DNA of 64,000 bases from Gammaproteobacteria bacterium. Its GTDB lineage: Bacteria; Pseudomonadota; Gammaproteobacteria; Burkholderiales; Burkholderiaceae_D. The notes below the pieces were generated by a model. It made no database searches. It saw only the letters and a program-made list of their open reading frames with translations, and was not told where the DNA came from. The DNA is taken from contig CAJCIC010000018.1 in NCBI GenBank assembly GCA_903970185.1, positions 1-64,000 on the forward strand, given 5' to 3'. The position numbers were made by a program, and so were the translations under genes. Positions 1-7,881 of the stretch are shown one piece after another (the first letter of the stretch is position 1; each line of letters starts with the position of its first letter).

Positions 1-650
1 CCACGGTCCCAACGAATGCGGTTTTCAGGAGAGATCTTGTGCAAGACTTCTGCATCCGGGAAATATTCAATTTTCTGGCCGGTCCCTAGCATTCGATAGC
101 AGAGATCAAGTTCTTCGCCGCAAAAGAAGAGACGGTCATCATATCCGCCAACTTCTTCAAATGTGGAACGGCGAATTGCATGACCTGCTCCAATGAATCG
201 GGTCGTCTCGAAACCTTCGCTAGCAACGCTATGGCCCGGGTAGTCCCAGGAAGTGACGTCGTTTTCACGTGTAAAAAAGTTTGTGATTCGAAATCCGATT
301 GCACATAGCTCAGGCTTCGCATCTAGGTATTTCACCGCGCGACTTACGGTTTCGTCGGTGGCAAAAATCGCATCACTATCCAAGGCGACCAGATAACGCG
401 ATGTTCCAAGGCGGGCCGCGTGGTTGCGTCCACCTGCAACGCCCACATTCTTTCCTAGTTCGACAAAGGTGATATTCGGAAGATTGCTTATGCAACTGCG
501 CAATTTCGAAAGGTTCTCCGGATCGCTACCCTGATCGACGATTATGATCTGTTGTCGAACTCCAGTTTGCTCCTGAGCACTTTGGATGGCAGCAATCGTA
601 TCGTCCGCGCGGTTCCACGAGAGAATCAGGATATCAACATCGGCATTCAT
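1..650 (-). CDS. Family 2 glycosyltransferase, 3' end cut by window edge
   Basis: An open frame runs leftward from ATG 650 to the window edge with no stop, giving about 216 visible residues. The start of a GT-A fold is clear: DILILSWNRADDT, then VDQGSD, a DSD metal-binding motif at residues 91-93, a GAGHAIRR segment and a GEELDL acidic motif near residue 178. These are normal for inverting GT2 enzymes that use nucleotide-diphospho sugars. An AAGGA ribosome site lies about 8 bases before the ATG. The ATG overlaps the stop of a short upstream ORF (ATGA), and the gene is last seen in the leftward MBOAT/SGNH/ACP/FkbH operon, so it probably adds a sugar to the glycan that this operon acylates. No membrane segment is seen in the visible part. 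The acceptor and sugar are unknown. Confidence 0.85.
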   Translation of the reverse strand, partial: MNADVDILILSWNRADDTIAAIQSAQEQTGVRQQIIIVDQGSDPENLSKLRSCISNLPNITFVELGKNVGVAGGRNHAARLGTSRYLVALDSDAIFATDETVSRAVKYLDAKPELCAIGFRITNFFTRENDVTSWDYPGHSVASEGFETTRFIGAGHAIRRSTFEEVGGYDDRLFFCGEELDLCYRMLGTGQKIEYFPDAEVLHKISPENRIRWDR

Positions 651-841
651 TCTCTGCGTCCTTCATGCGAATGATCGAAACCGGAAGCGCCATGAAGATT
701 CACAATTTGGCGATGTCGAGATGTGGGCTTGGTAGCACGTTCCAAGACAGAAACGCATTTGTTGCAGCTGATTGAACGCTCATAGGTGCTCCGCCTGCAT
801 TTCCGAGCTTCGCGGTTGATTTCATTTGAGATCGTCGTCAT
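647..841 (-). CDS. Short ORF (64 aa) between FkbH and GT2 genes, doubtful
   Basis: A 64-residue basic ORF fills most of the 200 bases between the FkbH stop and the GT2 start, and its TGA overlaps the GT2 ATG as ATGA. That overlap and its exact fit in the gap are the only support. There is no convincing ribosome site before ATG 841, it has three cysteines in no known motif, and I recognise no family. It may be a translational-coupling leader, a decayed gene or chance. Low confidence that it makes a protein. Confidence 0.25.
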   Translation of the reverse strand: MTTISNEINREARKCRRSTYERSISCNKCVSVLERATKPTSRHRQIVNLHGASGFDHSHEGRRE

Positions 842-850
842 GAAAGGCAG

Positions 851-2764
851 TTAAGCTGTGGCTCCCAGTGCATGCTCGACAGTGATCGGTAGATCGACCG
901 GCTCGTATGATTTCGTCAAGAGCTCCCACACGGTGGTTGCGTCCGATGTCGTCTCCAGAAGGACGAAGCCCAATTTTTCAAAATGGTCTTCAACCAGCTG
1001 ATTCCGATCGGTGGGTATATATTTGCCGATGAGGCGCGAGATTCCTCGCGACCGGGCATTTGCTACAACCTCGTTCAGAACAGCTCGTTCCACGCCGCGC
1101 CCGAGAACTCTGCAACTCATTAGCCACGTGTCAATGAGCCAATCGCCCTCACTCTCCTTGCAGATGACGACACTGATCATGCCGTTGTCGCCGAAGTTGT
1201 CCTTGAGGCGGACCTGAAGGGTAAACGCGGAGGGATCGGCTTCGAGCTGCGCGACTGCCATCTCGGTATAGCGCTTCGTCGTCAGGTTGAACTGGTTCGA
1301 TTTGTTGATGAGCTGCGTGATGCGCGAGCGTCCAAGCGCATCAAACGGGGCAAAGTGGATGGTCATGTCAAGCGAGCGCAGGTAACTATCGACATCACCC
1401 GCTTTGCCTTGCAGGGCTAAGCGCTTGGCGTTGTTCTGATAAAAATCCGCGCGCTCGCGATCTTCTTTGGAAAAGGCAATCGACTCGAAATATCCCGAGG
1501 CCAAAAGCGTGCGTGCATAAAGTGCTGGATCAGCCGGCAATTCCGGAATCGCTACCTCGGGGAGTATTTGTCTGACAAGACCGCGTTCAGCCGGGTTGTC
1601 ATCGAGAAACACCATCGATTCGAGACCGAGTGACAACTCGCTTGCGATTGCCTTGATGTTGGTCGCCTTGTCGTTCCAGTTCGCCTGGAAGACGGCAATA
1701 TGGTTTTCACGCAGGAGCATTTCCGGGTGCTTCTGGAACGGCAGGCGCGCCGTCGCGTCGTGGTTTTTCGATGACACGGCGAGAACGATGCCGCGATCGC
1801 GCAGTGCCAGGGCGGTGCGCTGTACCGACAGAAAGGCCTCGCCCTCGGCATCGCCCTGGGCGAGCGCAATGCCCTCAAGGCCGTCATCGCCGATGACGCC
1901 GCCCCACACGGTGTTGTCCAGATCGAGAATCAGGCAGCGCCGGCTCTTGCCGCGTTGTGATGCAACCAGGCGGCATGTGACATCAGCGTAAAGCGGCAAA
2001 AAGCGGTTCGAAAACGGGATCTTGCCCAGATTCCATAGCGTCGGATCGTGCCAGTCGGCGAGCCCCACCGTCTCGGCGATGCCGGCAATGTCCAGAAGCA
2101 GATCCTGCGTCTTGTCGATGCTCGCGGCAAGGCCGCGGTTGAACGCGTCGATCAGGTTTCTCTCGGTCCCGGGCATGGCCAGGTCGAGGCTGCCAAAACA
2201 CGTCTCAGGCGGCCGCGCCAGCGTCTGCAGGATGCATGGCACGCCGGCGTGATCATGCACCGCGCTGCGAATCATGTTGACCTGCTCGAGTGCCAAAGCG
2301 ATTGCAGCCGCTGCCGCAGGCTCATCCGCCGGCCCACCCGATAGCGGCAAGCCGCGGTAGTCAAGGGCAAGCAGCACGGCGTCAAGCGGCGCGCAATAAA
2401 GCGCCGATGTCGCATCAAGCGCGGTCTGCAGTACCTGCCCGAAGGGCGTGGTCACGCACTCGAGTGCAAAGCCATAGCGCGCGGCCGTGGCAACCAGCGC
2501 CGGCACGAGAAAATCGATCGTCGCATTGCTAAGAATACCGAGCCGATACGGGGCAAGCGACGCGAGGCCATCTGCGCGCGTACGCCTGGCGGCGATGACC
2601 CGTGCCAGCCGGTTGAGTTGATTCTCGTCAAGTGCGTAGCATGCCAGGGAACGAATCGCGCGCCCCGATGCAGTTCCTGCCTCGGGCACGGACTTGCAAA
2701 GCGCGCTGAAATCCTCGGGCGGGCGCGGCAGCCAGCTGAGTTCCTCGTAGATTTGATTGGCCAT
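851..2764 (-). CDS. FkbH-type HAD-IIIC enzyme, charges ACP with a glycerate-derived unit
   Basis: 637 residues, the usual length for FkbH-like proteins. Three parts can be seen: an N-terminal SGNH-like region (about 1-270), a HAD domain with LDLDNTVWGG (catalytic Asp281 and Asp283) followed by SSKNH and FLDDNP motifs, and a C-terminal GNAT-like domain (about 450-610, with SCRVLGRGVE). Characterised FkbH enzymes of polyketide clusters dephosphorylate 1,3-bisphosphoglycerate and load a glyceryl group on an acyl carrier protein. The ACP gene ends 23 bases upstream, so this enzyme very probably charges that ACP. The genes that turn glyceryl-ACP into methoxymalonyl-ACP are absent, so the glyceryl group itself, or an unknown derivative, may be what is passed on. 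The MBOAT and SGNH genes of the operon are the likely users. Cytosolic. Confidence 0.88.
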   Translation of the reverse strand: MANQIYEELSWLPRPPEDFSALCKSVPEAGTASGRAIRSLACYALDENQLNRLARVIAARRTRADGLASLAPYRLGILSNATIDFLVPALVATAARYGFALECVTTPFGQVLQTALDATSALYCAPLDAVLLALDYRGLPLSGGPADEPAAAAAIALALEQVNMIRSAVHDHAGVPCILQTLARPPETCFGSLDLAMPGTERNLIDAFNRGLAASIDKTQDLLLDIAGIAETVGLADWHDPTLWNLGKIPFSNRFLPLYADVTCRLVASQRGKSRRCLILDLDNTVWGGVIGDDGLEGIALAQGDAEGEAFLSVQRTALALRDRGIVLAVSSKNHDATARLPFQKHPEMLLRENHIAVFQANWNDKATNIKAIASELSLGLESMVFLDDNPAERGLVRQILPEVAIPELPADPALYARTLLASGYFESIAFSKEDRERADFYQNNAKRLALQGKAGDVDSYLRSLDMTIHFAPFDALGRSRITQLINKSNQFNLTTKRYTEMAVAQLEADPSAFTLQVRLKDNFGDNGMISVVICKESEGDWLIDTWLMSCRVLGRGVERAVLNEVVANARSRGISRLIGKYIPTDRNQLVEDHFEKLGFVLLETTSDATTVWELLTKSYEPVDLPITVEHALGATA

Positions 2765-2787
2765 GGCGATTCCGGGATGGACGTGGA

Positions 2788-3030
2788 CTACGCCGCCTGC
2801 TTGGCTTCAATCAGATCGACGAGCTCACCCACGTTCTTTAACCGGCTCGTCTCTGCTGGCGAAATCTTGACGTTAAAGGCACGTTGCACCGAGAGGATCA
2901 GGCGGATGTGGGACAGGCTGTCCCATTCATCGACATCATCGGCGCTTAATTGTGGCGTCAACACCAGTTCGTCATCGTCAAAGACGTCGTGAAAGACTTG
3001 GGTCAGCTTTTCCATTACCTGCTTATTCAT
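2788..3030 (-). CDS. Acyl carrier protein
   Basis: 80 residues, close to the size of DltC-type and other stand-alone carrier proteins. The phosphopantetheine site is DSL at residues 37-39 (Ser38) within WDSLSH, followed by the helix HIRLILSVQRAF typical of the fold. The protein is acidic as expected. It lies between the VOC gene (63 bases) and the FkbH gene (23 bases), so it is most likely the carrier loaded by FkbH rather than the fatty-acid ACP. It needs a phosphopantetheinyl transferase from elsewhere in the genome. In the cell it should bring the activated acyl group to the cytoplasmic face of the MBOAT protein. Confidence 0.9.
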   Translation of the reverse strand: MNKQVMEKLTQVFHDVFDDDELVLTPQLSADDVDEWDSLSHIRLILSVQRAFNVKISPAETSRLKNVGELVDLIEAKQAA

Positions 3031-3093
3031 GTTGAGCCTGGTGCAAAAATGGGTGTGGACGGTTAGAAGCCGATGTCGGGAGATGGTTCGGCA

Positions 3094-3513
3094 TTACGCG
3101 GCATTCAGGTGAATGATTTCGATCAAGCCGATGCCACCGACGTTATAGAACGACACCGGCAGATTCTCAAAGAGCGGTGCTTGCAACGGCTCGGTGATGG
3201 GCAGCACGTCAAGACCTGACGATTCGATTGACGCCAGGGAGGCATCGACATCCTCCGAGGTATAACAAAGATGATAGACGAGGCTGTCACTGCGTTTTAG
3301 CATCTGGTCGATGGGAGACGGCCCATCGCCTGGCCAGACGACTTCGACATCGGGCATGACGTCGTGATGCCGCATTGCGAGGTTCACTTTTTGCAGGGGA
3401 TCGAAGCAGGATGCGCCTGCGCGATAGCCGAGCGCCCCGAGATACTTGAAGGCGAGCGCGGGATCGCGCACGGCGAGCCCGAAATGATGGAATTCAAGGC
3501 CGAACTGGTTCAT
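3094..3513 (-). CDS. VOC-family protein, methylmalonyl-CoA epimerase-like
   Basis: 139 residues forming one vicinal-oxygen-chelate module pair: FHHFGLAV at the start, HLCYT near the middle and LIEII close to the end give the His/His/Glu metal ligands of this superfamily. The best resemblance is to methylmalonyl-CoA/lactoylglutathione-type members. Its start overlaps the SGNH gene by 20 bases and it precedes the ACP gene, so it is in the same operon. A role in epimerising or isomerising the acyl unit carried by the ACP is plausible but inferred from position only. Substrate unknown. Confidence 0.8.
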   Translation of the reverse strand: MNQFGLEFHHFGLAVRDPALAFKYLGALGYRAGASCFDPLQKVNLAMRHHDVMPDVEVVWPGDGPSPIDQMLKRSDSLVYHLCYTSEDVDASLASIESSGLDVLPITEPLQAPLFENLPVSFYNVGGIGLIEIIHLNAA

Positions 3514-4591
3514 CGGATCGCGCTTCTGTTGTGACCTTCAACTGGCCGCGCAAGGCGCTTGCGATGGTAGAAGCCCAGCGCGGCGCAATGGTGGGCTTTG
3601 GGTGAACTTCGTCTGAAAAGTCGAGATCATTGTCCTGCTCTCCCATGTCGACGAAGCGAAACCCCGGCGTGCCTTTCAATTCCGCGAGCAGGGCGTCGCG
3701 CCGCTTCAGATAGCTTTCATAGAACGGCGAACGACTGCTATGCCATTTGGGGATCGGCAAGTCGACGAGGACGACTTTTCCTCCCGATGCAAGAATTCTG
3801 CCAATGGCGGCGTGCAACACGTCGAACTGCTCGTTTGAGACCTCGCCTTGCAGCTGTATCTGGCTTTGCCAGTACTCAAGATCACGGGCTTTTTCGGCTT
3901 CGCTAAGCGTGGCCGAGTCGCGCTCGGCGTCGGTGCGGTTGCCCTTGTCGCGAAACAGCAAGCTGCGCATGCCGGCGGTTGCACGACGAGAGAGCTCATC
4001 CAGAAGCAGATAGGGGCGGAGCGCGGCGATCTCGAAGCGCAAATCCTCGATGGGAAGCGACAAGGCCGGCCCGTCTTTCGTGCGGTGATAAAGGGCGTAG
4101 CGATATTGCTCGATGTTGATATCGGTGTCTCCCGGGTGCCGATCGGGCGTGTACCACCTGACTCGATCCTGCGCGAATTCACCGTACCAGATCGAGATCA
4201 CGAATGTATCGTCGGCGCGGGCAGCCTTGGGTTCGGCCTCAAGTGCGAGGTCGATCACCTGGGCGATTTCGGTGACATTGGCGCCGCCAACACCAAGATT
4301 GTCGACTTCGACACCGGGCAGAAGCGCTGCCACCTGGCGCTGCCTGAACCCGACCACCGTATTGGATGCGCCAACGAAGATGACGCGGGGTCGATCGGTT
4401 GCGAGCGAGCGTCGATTCAGAACGACGTACTTGGGTTCGGTGACGAAGTAGGTCGAAGGCGCCCGCGCGGAATTCATCGGGCCGTCGCTGTCCTCGTCAG
4501 GAAAAGCCACGAGCACAATGGCCAAAATCACGAGGTACACGCCCACGACCGATGCGAGCAGATAGACGAGTTGCTTGACGATGACGCGCAT
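3494..4591 (-). CDS. Membrane-anchored SGNH protein, DltD-like role
   Basis: 365 residues with one N-terminal membrane helix (about 8-30) and a long domain predicted outside the cytoplasm. SGNH hydrolase blocks are present: VGASNT with Ser76, NLGVGGAN, and DEVH near the end (Asp327, His330), so the catalytic triad looks intact. It starts 2 bases after the MBOAT stop. MBOAT proteins of alginate, cellulose and D-alanyl systems commonly work with such single-pass SGNH partners (AlgJ/AlgX, DltD), which complete acyl transfer on the outside. I infer the same here: it should take or help place the acyl group on an exported glycan. It could instead be a deacylase. No close named family recognised. 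Confidence 0.75.
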   Translation of the reverse strand: MRVIVKQLVYLLASVVGVYLVILAIVLVAFPDEDSDGPMNSARAPSTYFVTEPKYVVLNRRSLATDRPRVIFVGASNTVVGFRQRQVAALLPGVEVDNLGVGGANVTEIAQVIDLALEAEPKAARADDTFVISIWYGEFAQDRVRWYTPDRHPGDTDINIEQYRYALYHRTKDGPALSLPIEDLRFEIAALRPYLLLDELSRRATAGMRSLLFRDKGNRTDAERDSATLSEAEKARDLEYWQSQIQLQGEVSNEQFDVLHAAIGRILASGGKVVLVDLPIPKWHSSRSPFYESYLKRRDALLAELKGTPGFRFVDMGEQDNDLDFSDEVHPKPTIAPRWASTIASALRGQLKVTTEARSDEPVRP

Positions 4592-4593
4592 GG

Positions 4594-6033
4594 CTAGAAC
4601 GCTTTGTAGACGAACTCTGGCGCCTTGTGGAAAAACGACGTCACGGCAAGAATGAGAAGGATCTGTACGCCAAGGCCGATCTGTCGGCCAATCGCACCTT
4701 TAAGCCATGGCTCCAAGCGCGGCTTTGCAATTACGAGTCTTGCGCCAAGCCACTCGGTGAATGGAAAGATCAGGGTTCCGGCAAGCGTCAGGACAAGAAG
4801 CGCGAGTGCCATGCCGAGAGCCCCAAGCCGCGCCGCAATTGCGCTCATCTGGGTGAAATCAACCCAAAGCGCTGTGACAGCGATCGCAAAAAAGGCAGAG
4901 GTCAGCCCGCGTGCAAGCGCTGCATAGGCGAACGATTCTCCGAGCTTTCGGTAACGCTTCTTGCCAAGCCGGTCGGTCAAGGCCATCTGCCAGACCTTGT
5001 TGATGCTCACGCCAGCACCCATGACAAGCCCGTAGATGACGAACACGACCGTGCTGCCATGCCAGACGCCCATGACGAAAAAAGTGACAAAGAACGCCAG
5101 GACACCGAAGTAGGGCATGGCCTTGGCTGACGTGACGCGGCTCGCCATCGCAGTCAGGAGCGGATTGAAAAGATACGTCTTGAACCAGCTCGAAAGCGTC
5201 ATGTGCCAGCGCGCCCAGAATTCGAAAAGGTTTCTCGCAAGAAACGGGTGATCGAAATTCTCCGGAAGGTCTTGCCCGAGCAACCATCCGATGCCAATCA
5301 CGATATCCATGTAGCCGGCAAAATTGAAATACAGGTACGCCGTGTAGCTGACAACTGCGAGCATATAGTGGCCAGACAGCGTGATCCGCGACGCGCTTGG
5401 AAGGCCCGCAAAAAGCGAGTCGCTGGCGTGCGCGAAGATGTAATTGGCGATGGCTGACACCACCATCACCTTGATGTAACCCAGGATCATGCGGGCGATG
5501 GCGCGGTACGCGCGTTCCTCATCGATCGGTCGGGCCAGTGCTTCCTGATTGGCGATGAAGTCTCCGGAACGCTCGATTGGCCCGGAGATGAAGCACAGGA
5601 AGTTGCAGGTGTAGTCAAAAAACCGTTGCGGGCTCATCGCTTCGCCCGCTGCCTCGGTCGAGCGATCGATGACGAGCTGAAGCATGCGAAAGAGGATGTA
5701 GGACAAACCGATGCCCAGGTAGGCAAAGGGAAGCGGCGGCAGAACCGCGATGAAGCTGTATTTCTTCAGCCACGCGAAAAGGACGACGATGGCAGCGATC
5801 CAGATGGCATTGAGCCAGCGTCGATCGGGCCTTGCCGTGCGGCTTGCCAAAAAGCCGACGAAAAGGAAGGCCAAAAGCGGCGCGAGCTGCATGGCCGAGG
5901 TCACAAAGCTCGCGAGGAAAAGGGCATTGGCAACCGTCAGCACGCAGCGCCGATAGATAAGCGATGCGCTCAGATGGAAGATCAGCACCACCGCGACAAT
6001 GAAGAGGACGAATTGTGGCGACGTCAATGCCAT
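4594..6033 (-). CDS. MBOAT-family O-acyltransferase (AlgI/DltB-like)
   Basis: 479 residues, polytopic, about ten or more hydrophobic segments. The signature region LFEFWARWHMTLSSW is followed by GVWHGSTVVF, whose His325 is the invariant MBOAT histidine. Length and motif layout match the AlgI/DltB/PatA group that moves acyl groups across the inner membrane on to polysaccharides. It is the first gene of the leftward operon, with the SGNH partner 2 bases away and an ACP and FkbH further down, so the donor is likely an ACP thioester as for DltB. Substrate glycan unknown, probably the exopolysaccharide made by genes in or beyond the left edge, or by the synthase operon at 8-14.6 kb. Confidence 0.92.
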   Translation of the reverse strand: MALTSPQFVLFIVAVVLIFHLSASLIYRRCVLTVANALFLASFVTSAMQLAPLLAFLFVGFLASRTARPDRRWLNAIWIAAIVVLFAWLKKYSFIAVLPPLPFAYLGIGLSYILFRMLQLVIDRSTEAAGEAMSPQRFFDYTCNFLCFISGPIERSGDFIANQEALARPIDEERAYRAIARMILGYIKVMVVSAIANYIFAHASDSLFAGLPSASRITLSGHYMLAVVSYTAYLYFNFAGYMDIVIGIGWLLGQDLPENFDHPFLARNLFEFWARWHMTLSSWFKTYLFNPLLTAMASRVTSAKAMPYFGVLAFFVTFFVMGVWHGSTVVFVIYGLVMGAGVSINKVWQMALTDRLGKKRYRKLGESFAYAALARGLTSAFFAIAVTALWVDFTQMSAIAARLGALGMALALLVLTLAGTLIFPFTEWLGARLVIAKPRLEPWLKGAIGRQIGLGVQILLILAVTSFFHKAPEFVYKAF

Positions 6034-6438
6034 AGGCTAGAAGGAGTCGATCAGGACACTGCGAAATTCGAAAATGCTGCACTGCATCTTAGCCCAACCT
6101 GGGCGACGCCCGCAGGCACAGGGCTTCCCTCACCGGACAACCTGCGCGTGCGGTCATGGCAGCCCGATCAAAAGCGCCTTGAAGCGTGCACGGCGCGCAT
6201 CAGCGGCGATGTTCCCCTCTGGAGATCATGCCGAAACGGTGCGACAGCGACAAGGGCCATAAAGGTCCCGTCGGGCAGATGTAAATGAATGTCAACGGTA
6301 GTCCGAAAGGACTAAGACAAAGTCCTACGGGGCATCGCCCCCTTGCGACTATTTGACTATGATTGATGCAGTGCAAAGGCGGTACGTTGCCCTTGCCGAG
6401 AGCGCATTGATTGGCCTTGATCGTAAAGGAATACAGGA
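6034..6438. other. Intergenic region between divergent MBOAT operon and PEP-CTERM gene
   Basis: About 400 bases with no convincing coding sequence. It must hold the promoter of the leftward MBOAT operon and that of the rightward PEP-CTERM gene. The half nearer the PEP-CTERM gene holds the inverted repeats annotated separately. I could not find a good sigma-70 promoter or a correctly spaced sigma-54 GG/GC pair by eye. Confidence 0.6.
6299..6341 (+). promoter_or_regulatory. Nested inverted repeats upstream of PEP-CTERM gene
   Basis: Three adjacent structures: a perfect stem TAGTCC-GAAA-GGACTA (6299-6314); a competing stem GGACT (6309-6313) with AGTCC (6321-6325); and GGGGC-ATC-GCCCC (6329-6341). 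The first two share the GGACT arm and cannot form together. The 16-base inverted repeat is the size of a NarL/LuxR-type response-regulator site; the alternative is an RNA leader switch. Lies about 100 bases before the PEP-CTERM start. Function inferred. Confidence 0.45.
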
Positions 6439-7119
6439 ATGAAGATCCAAAAGCTCGCCTTGTGCGCCACGTTGACGCTTGCCACATCAGCGGCACTTGC
6501 AGGCGGGACCGCGACAGTCACTGAAACCCAGCCGACAGGCGGCACGTCGATCAATTTTGGCTCTTCGGTCATTGCGCCACCCGCCTCGGCGACGTTTGGC
6601 ATCGCGACCTTTTCGGGGGGAGCGTTCCTCCTGCCCAACGCAGGGGTCTACGGCGGCACCGCGGCAACACCCCCGGGATCGAGTGACTTCTGGTCGATTG
6701 GCATTTCAGGCGCCAATGGTACGGTGGACACAGGCTCGATCACGTTCTCCCAGGGCTTGAGCAACCTGACTTTCGAATGGGGCTCGCCTGACGCATACAA
6801 CACCATCACCTTTCTGGGCAAGAACGACAGCGACATCGCCACTTTCACGGGGTTGTCGGTACAGTCCATGGGTCCGTACTTCAACCTTGGCGACCAAGGC
6901 GTTACCCGCTATTTTTCCTTCAGTTCACCGACGGATCCGATCTACTCGGTGCAGATGAGCTCGCCAACCAACGCGTTTGAGACGGCGAACTACAGCTACA
7001 TCACGGCCGCAGTGCCCGAACCCGGAACGTATCTGTTCATGCTGGCCGGGCTGGTGTTGCTCGGTGCAACCAGCTGGCGCGGCCGCCTTCGGACACTCCC
7101 GCTTCGCCGCACCGTATAG
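6439..7119 (+). CDS. PEP-CTERM sorting-domain exported protein
   Basis: 226 residues. A Sec signal peptide (about 1-21, ending ALA-GGT) is followed by a Gly/Ser/Thr-rich, low-charge beta-type domain and then the sorting tail at about 192-220: VPEPGTY, a hydrophobic helix FMLAGLVLLGA and a basic WRGR end. That tail is the substrate signal of exosortase, which is always linked to exopolysaccharide loci. No exosortase gene is in the window, so it must be elsewhere, perhaps beyond the left edge. The gene sits between two polysaccharide operons, which fits a surface or matrix role. Start ATG 6439 has GGAATACAGGA upstream (AGGA about 5 bases away). The ordered domain resembles other PEP-CTERM substrates and gives no enzyme motif. 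Confidence 0.9.
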   Translation: MKIQKLALCATLTLATSAALAGGTATVTETQPTGGTSINFGSSVIAPPASATFGIATFSGGAFLLPNAGVYGGTAATPPGSSDFWSIGISGANGTVDTGSITFSQGLSNLTFEWGSPDAYNTITFLGKNDSDIATFTGLSVQSMGPYFNLGDQGVTRYFSFSSPTDPIYSVQMSSPTNAFETANYSYITAAVPEPGTYLFMLAGLVLLGATSWRGRLRTLPLRRTV

Positions 7120-7260
7120 CTCGAACGCGCTGGCTGGGCACCGCGCAAGGTGTCCGATTCGGCCCTTCCGCACGATACCGGCGAAGCCGCTGGGCAGCGC
7201 GCAAAATGCAAGCGCTCGGGTTGCAGCTGATTGCCGTCGTCGTCCCCGAATGCGCGGGCT

Positions 7261-7617
7261 TTAGCGATAGGACTTGAACCGATCCATCCGGAACGAGATT
7301 CTTAACGACAGGTCCTGGATCTGATCGTCAAGCGCCTTGCATTGGCTCGGGTCCTTGCAGGCTCTGCGTTCGTCTTGAAGGGCTGCGCGCGCTTTCATCA
7401 ATTCGACTTCAGTTGGAGCAAAGCCCGCATTCTTCAGAATCTTAAACGCCATGCGCCACTCTTCTGGCGTTTGTTCGTAGCCTGTGTCTGCCGCGAGCGG
7501 TTTTCCAAAACCGGGCACCTTCGAGAGCACACCCGCTTTCAGATCCGCCTCGATCTTCGCGGCAATTTCTTCATCGAGCGTTAGCAGCCGCTTCGCTCGG
7601 TCATTCTCGTTACTCAT
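7261..7617 (-). CDS. DUF1992 (DnaJ-related domain) protein
   Basis: 118 residues from ATG 7617, chosen over a longer frame because AAGGGA lies 6 bases before it and the family begins here. The DUF1992 core is clear: LDEEIAAKIEADL, then KVPGFGKPL, then EEWRMAFKILKNAGFAP. The family is found in bacteria and in eukaryotic DNAJC28 but has no established biochemical role. Probably cytosolic. It ends about 140 bases from the converging PEP-CTERM gene. No sign that it belongs to the polysaccharide operon. Confidence 0.85.
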   Translation of the reverse strand: MSNENDRAKRLLTLDEEIAAKIEADLKAGVLSKVPGFGKPLAADTGYEQTPEEWRMAFKILKNAGFAPTEVELMKARAALQDERRACKDPSQCKALDDQIQDLSLRISFRMDRFKSYR

Positions 7618-7881
7618 GGCGGTCCCTTCGATGTGACCCCGGGTCGCTAGTCTGCCCATGCCCGCGCCGATCACGATGGGCCTGCCCAGGGGCGCTTCGC
7701 CGCGCACCATTTCAGTTCCTTCTCCACCGGGTCTTGCCACCCATCATAGTGGGAAAATTAAATGGGCATAACAGGCGAGCCAAGCAGCGCCCCGCTCGTT
7801 CTCTCTACTTGAGCCCGGCGTTCCGGGGTCAGAGTCGGCAATTGCGGCGCAATTGCGGCTCCCTTCCCGTTACGAATCCGA

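Noticed and set aside
86-322. A 78-codon minus frame at the left edge
   Set aside because: It is out of frame with the clear GT2 coding frame that runs from 650 to the edge and overlaps it entirely.
6325-6350. Possible sigma-54 promoter before the PEP-CTERM gene
   Set aside because: Candidate GG and GC pairs are not 10 bases apart, so the -24/-12 rule is not met.
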